A stretch of 64,000 bases of DNA from Brooklawnia sp963780175 (GTDB lineage: Bacteria; Actinomycetota; Actinomycetes; Propionibacteriales; Propionibacteriaceae), in assembly GCA_963780175.1 (NCBI GenBank), contig CAWAAT010000001.1, positions 62,001 through 126,000 on the forward strand, in the 5' to 3' direction. Below the pieces are notes generated by a model that saw only the letters and a program-made list of their open reading frames with translations, searched no databases and had not been told where the DNA came from. The translations under genes were made by a program, and so were the position numbers. Shown here in pieces: positions 60,900-64,000 of the stretch (its first letter is position 1; each line of letters starts with the position of its first letter).

Positions 60900-63344
60900 C
60901 TACCTCAGCCGCCCGGTGGTGACCGCGGCTATCGGTTGGGGGGCCGGCGTCCCGGAGCCGTCCCGTCTACCGGTGGCCGGGGGCAGGTCGATCGGTGAGC
61001 CGGACGCGGCCGCGGCGATGACCGGAGGCGAGCCGACCCACCCCAGCAGCAGCACGTCCTCACCCCGGAGGAATCGGTGGCAGCGGACCCCGCCGGTTCC
61101 TCTGCCCTTGCCGGGATACTCCTCGAAACTTGTGACCTTGACGCTGCCCGACTCGGTGCCCGGTAGCGAAGCCGAACTGCCCGACACCGTCACCACGAGG
61201 GCGTCCTCGCTACGGGTGGCTCCGAACCAGACGACCTGGGCCTCCCGGGCGAGCTTGATACCGGCGATCCCGGCACCTGTACGCCCTTGTGGACGCACGA
61301 CGGAGGCGGGGAAGTGCAGCAACTGGGCGTCGGAGCTGATGAACACCAACTCGTCATCCTCACTGCCCAGTTCGAGTGCACCCACCACCTCGTCACCGTC
61401 GGCCAGCTTCACCACCTCCCAGGAGTCCTTGCTGGTCAGAACCTCGGGGTTCACCCGCTTCACCACACCGGCCCTGGTGCCCAACACGAGGCCCAGCGAA
61501 TCGGCATTCAGCGACGTCAGGCCAAGGATGCGCTCCGCCTTGTCAAGTGCCACAAGTTCGGTGATCCGCGTACCGCCCTGCAGGTTCGGTGAGGTGGCGT
61601 TGGGCGGCAGCGACGGCAGTTCGATGGCCTTGGCCTTGATCAGCCGTCCCCTCGAGGTCAGAATCCCGTACTCCGAGTGAGCGGTGGTGCGGATGGCCGA
61701 GACGACGGCGTCGTGACGCGAACGGTGACCATCGGCGAGGGTGGGCAGATCAGTCACGTTGTCGAGACGCGCGATCAATCCGGCCGAGCTGAGCATCACC
61801 CAGCAGGCTGCGTCCGGGATCTCCAGCGGAGCGGCCGTGCTGGCTGCCACGCCGGAATCCGCCAGCAGGACGGTTCGCCGCGGCGTGCCGTACCGTTTCG
61901 CGATGTCGTTCAGTTCGTCGCTGACCAGTTGGTGCAACACCTCGGGCTTGGAGAGGATCTCGTTGAGGTGCGCGATCCGCGCAGTCAGGTCGTCGCGCTC
62001 CGCCTCGAGTTCGATGCGGCTCAATCGGGTGAGCCTGCGCAGTTGCAGGTCGAGGATATAGGTGGTCTGCACCTCGGAGAGCTCGAATGCCTCCATCAAC
62101 CGGGCTCGGGCCTGGGCAACGTCGTCCGAACTTCGGATGATGGCGATCACGTCGTCGATGTCGAGCATCGCCAACAACAGTCCCTCGACCAGGTGCAGCC
62201 GGTCGGAGGCGCGGGCCAGCAAGTGGCGGGTCCGCCTCGTGGTCACCTCGAGGCGGTGATCGAGATAGACCTGAAGCATCTCGACCAGACCGAGTGTTCG
62301 GGGCTGGCCGTCCACCAGGGCGACGGCATTGACGGCGAAGGAGTCCTCGAGTTTCGTCAGCTTGTAGAGCTGCTCCAGCAGCGCCTCAGGGTTGATGCCG
62401 TTCTTGGCCTCGATGACCAGTCGAGTGCCGTGTGTCAGGTCGGTGAGGTCCTTGACGTCGGCGACTCCGGCGATCTTCTTGCGGCCCACCAAGTCTTTGA
62501 TCTGCTCGATGATGCGTTCGGGGCCCACGCCGTAGGGCAGTTCGGTGGCAACCATTCCGCGCCGCCGGGGGCTGGTCTGCTCGATCCGGACGGTGGACCT
62601 GAGCCGGAACGAGCCTCGGCCGTTCGCGTAGGCGTCCTTGATGCCACTCAACCCGATGATCGTTCCACCGGTGGGGAAGTCGGGCCCCGGGATGAACCGC
62701 ATGATGGCCTCGAGTCCAGCGTCCGGGTTTGCCAGCAGGTGCTTGAGCGCTCCGATCACCTCGATCAGGTTGTGCGGTGCGATGTTGGTCGCCATGCCCA
62801 CAGCGATACCGGTGGCCCCGTTGACCAGCAGATGGGGGAAGGCCGCCGGCAGCACCGATGGTTCGAGTTCCTTGCCGTCGTAGTTCGGCCGGAAGTCCAC
62901 GGTGTCGGAGTCCAGGTCCTCGACCATCGCCATCGCGGCCGGGGCGAGCCGGCACTCGGTGTAGCGATACGCTGCCGGCCCGGCGTCCAGGGAACCGAAG
63001 TTGCCGTGGCCGTCGATCGTCGGCAGCCGCATCGACCAGGGCTGGCCGAGTCGAACCAGCGCGTCGTAGATCGCGGTGTCGCCGTGGGGGTGCAGCTGAC
63101 CCATCACCTGGCCGACGACGCGGGCACACTTGACGTGCGGCTTGTCAGGACGCAGGCCCATGTCGTGCATCGTGTACAGGATGCGGCGCTGCACCGGCTT
63201 CAGTCCGTCGCGGGCGTCCGGCAGTGCGCGGGAGTAGATGACCGAATAGGCATACTCGAGGAAGCTTGTCTCCATCTCCGACGAGACGTCGACGTCGATG
63301 ATTCGTTCCTCGAACTCCTCGACAACCGGTGGTGTCCTGGCCAT
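60900..63344 (-). CDS. parC: DNA topoisomerase IV subunit A (ParC)
   Basis: An 814-residue type IIA topoisomerase A subunit. The N-terminal winged helix has ALPDARDGLKPVQRRILYTM and the quinolone-region LHPHGDTAIYDALVRLGQ. The catalytic tyrosine is Tyr128 in AYRYTECRLA. The C-terminal half is a beta-pinwheel without the GyrA box, and it ends in a low-complexity tail. Together with the ParE gene 3 kb away it forms topoisomerase IV, which decatenates daughter chromosomes. The ATG at 63344 starts at the standard N-terminus. No frameshift was found. Confidence 0.9.
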   Translation of the reverse strand: MARTPPVVEEFEERIIDVDVSSEMETSFLEYAYSVIYSRALPDARDGLKPVQRRILYTMHDMGLRPDKPHVKCARVVGQVMGQLHPHGDTAIYDALVRLGQPWSMRLPTIDGHGNFGSLDAGPAAYRYTECRLAPAAMAMVEDLDSDTVDFRPNYDGKELEPSVLPAAFPHLLVNGATGIAVGMATNIAPHNLIEVIGALKHLLANPDAGLEAIMRFIPGPDFPTGGTIIGLSGIKDAYANGRGSFRLRSTVRIEQTSPRRRGMVATELPYGVGPERIIEQIKDLVGRKKIAGVADVKDLTDLTHGTRLVIEAKNGINPEALLEQLYKLTKLEDSFAVNAVALVDGQPRTLGLVEMLQVYLDHRLEVTTRRTRHLLARASDRLHLVEGLLLAMLDIDDVIAIIRSSDDVAQARARLMEAFELSEVQTTYILDLQLRRLTRLSRIELEAERDDLTARIAHLNEILSKPEVLHQLVSDELNDIAKRYGTPRRTVLLADSGVAASTAAPLEIPDAACWVMLSSAGLIARLDNVTDLPTLADGHRSRHDAVVSAIRTTAHSEYGILTSRGRLIKAKAIELPSLPPNATSPNLQGGTRITELVALDKAERILGLTSLNADSLGLVLGTRAGVVKRVNPEVLTSKDSWEVVKLADGDEVVGALELGSEDDELVFISSDAQLLHFPASVVRPQGRTGAGIAGIKLAREAQVVWFGATRSEDALVVTVSGSSASLPGTESGSVKVTSFEEYPGKGRGTGGVRCHRFLRGEDVLLLGWVGSPPVIAAAASGSPIDLPPATGRRDGSGTPAPQPIAAVTTGRLR

Positions 63345-63436
63345 GGGGCGACGGTCTCTCCTGAATTCATCGGGGCGCGTTGGCCCTCAACGCATTGTGC
63401 CGCTCGATCATGCCACGGCGGGCCCGCGACACCCGA

Positions 63437-64000
63437 TCAAGCCTGCGATTCGATGACCTTGGCGATCTCGACGGCCAGTTCGTCGCCGTCCTCGCCAGCC
63501 AGTTCGGCGACCACGGGGGGCTCCCACCGTAGCTCTGCGTTGTCGCGCAGCACCGTTGTCGTGCCGTGCGCCAGGATCTGTTCGGTGGGTGACAACTGCC
63601 GGATGGCGATGGCGCGGACGTGATCGGGACGCAGTTCGGCGAACTCCCGGTAGATGGCGGGGTCGTGCTGGCCATCGTCACCGATGAGCAACCACGTGAT
63701 GTGGGGGAAGTCGCGCGCCAGTTCTGACAGCGAGCGGCGCTTGTGGTCGCGTCCGCTGCGGAACCAGCCGGTCTGGGTGGGGCCGAAGTCGGTCAGCAAC
63801 ATGGGTCCCTTGGGAAAGCCATGCCGTTTCATGAACCGGTTGAGGAATGGCAGGGTGTTCCACGACCCGGTGGAGACGTAGACGATGGGGGCGCCGGGGT
63901 GCCGGTCGAGCAACTGCTGGTACATCCTGGCCATGCCGGGCACCGCCACCCGGTTGCCTTCGGTGAGGAAGAAGGAGTTCCACGCGGCCAGGAACACCCG
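63437..64000 (-). CDS. App1-like phosphatidate phosphatase (DUF2183), C-terminal part
   Basis: The C-terminal about 188 residues of a DUF2183/App1-type HAD-like phosphatase, whose 5' part is beyond the window edge. Visible blocks are FLTEGNRVAVPGMARMYQQL, VYVSTGSWNTLPFL, GPMLLTDFGPT and LIGDDGQHDPAIYREFA, the last being the conserved Asp-rich acidic motif. The family includes yeast phosphatidate phosphatase App1; bacterial substrates are not settled. The frame continues open through base 64000. Confidence 0.87.
   Translation of the reverse strand, partial: RVFLAAWNSFFLTEGNRVAVPGMARMYQQLLDRHPGAPIVYVSTGSWNTLPFLNRFMKRHGFPKGPMLLTDFGPTQTGWFRSGRDHKRRSLSELARDFPHITWLLIGDDGQHDPAIYREFAELRPDHVRAIAIRQLSPTEQILAHGTTTVLRDNAELRWEPPVVAELAGEDGDELAVEIAKVIESQA

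Noticed and set aside
1..64000. tRNA genes, rRNA genes, CRISPR arrays, toxin-antitoxin pairs, prophage
   Set aside because: No cloverleaf ends with CCA, no spaced direct-repeat arrays and no phage or toxin motifs were seen while reading both strands.

Overview
The window looks like chromosomal core DNA of a high-GC actinobacterium. The gene neighbourhoods are classic actinobacterial ones: DUF3046-recA-recX, pgsA-cinA-clgR, miaB-miaA-dapF-hflX-dinG with lexA, nrdR-nrdJ, and a primary sigma factor next to a DUF7455 zinc protein and a type IIA topoisomerase B subunit. A sole visible ribonucleotide reductase that depends on B12, a phosphoketolase and an RNase Y point towards the Propionibacteriaceae; that family-level placement is inference. 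No rRNA, tRNA, CRISPR array, prophage or insertion sequence was recognised, and no gene-free stretch exceeds about 300 bases.

Layout. 1-8.9 kb: tail of leuD, an acyltransferase, ddl, thiL, ftsK, rimO, pgsA, cinA and clgR, all on the plus strand. 9-11.2 kb: a family 3 glycosidase. 11.3-22.6 kb: recombination, RNA processing and the SOS core (DUF3046, recA, recX, rny, miaB, miaA, dapF, hflX, dinG, convergent lexA). 22.7-25.6 kb: an SOS-controlled small membrane protein, an RDD membrane protein, a DUF2752 protein and nrdR. 25.7-35.2 kb: nrdJ, an amino-acid ABC transporter, a lipoprotein serpin, a DedA-AzlC-AzlD operon and an AEC transporter. 35.3-46.5 kb: phosphoketolase, HrpA helicase and the trehalose genes treYZ. 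46.6-51.8 kb: a novel 31-residue-repeat protein, two tandem acyl-CoA thioesterases and two divergent sigma-70 genes. 52-64 kb: copper ATPase, acetyltransferase, DUF7455, parE, an MFS permease, DUF368, carbonic anhydrase, parC and the end of an App1-like phosphatase.

How the parts work together. Near-consensus LexA boxes lie upstream of recA, lexA and the small membrane protein diverging from lexA, so the window contains its own SOS circuit. NrdR and NrdJ form the dNTP-supply unit. ParE and ParC, 5 kb apart, make up one topoisomerase. TreY and TreZ make trehalose from maltooligosaccharides and sit beside a LEA-like repeat protein, suggesting a stress module. Many genes have a TAnnnT -10 hexamer only 6-10 nt before the start codon, which implies leaderless mRNAs.

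Quality note. Several conserved genes (thiL, rimO, the GH3 gene, the RDD gene, treY, treZ, parE, the MFS gene) are interrupted by single-base indels while their protein motifs remain intact across frames. Many are best explained as one extra base. I read these as sequence or assembly errors rather than gene decay. treYZ carries roughly fifteen of them in 4.4 kb.
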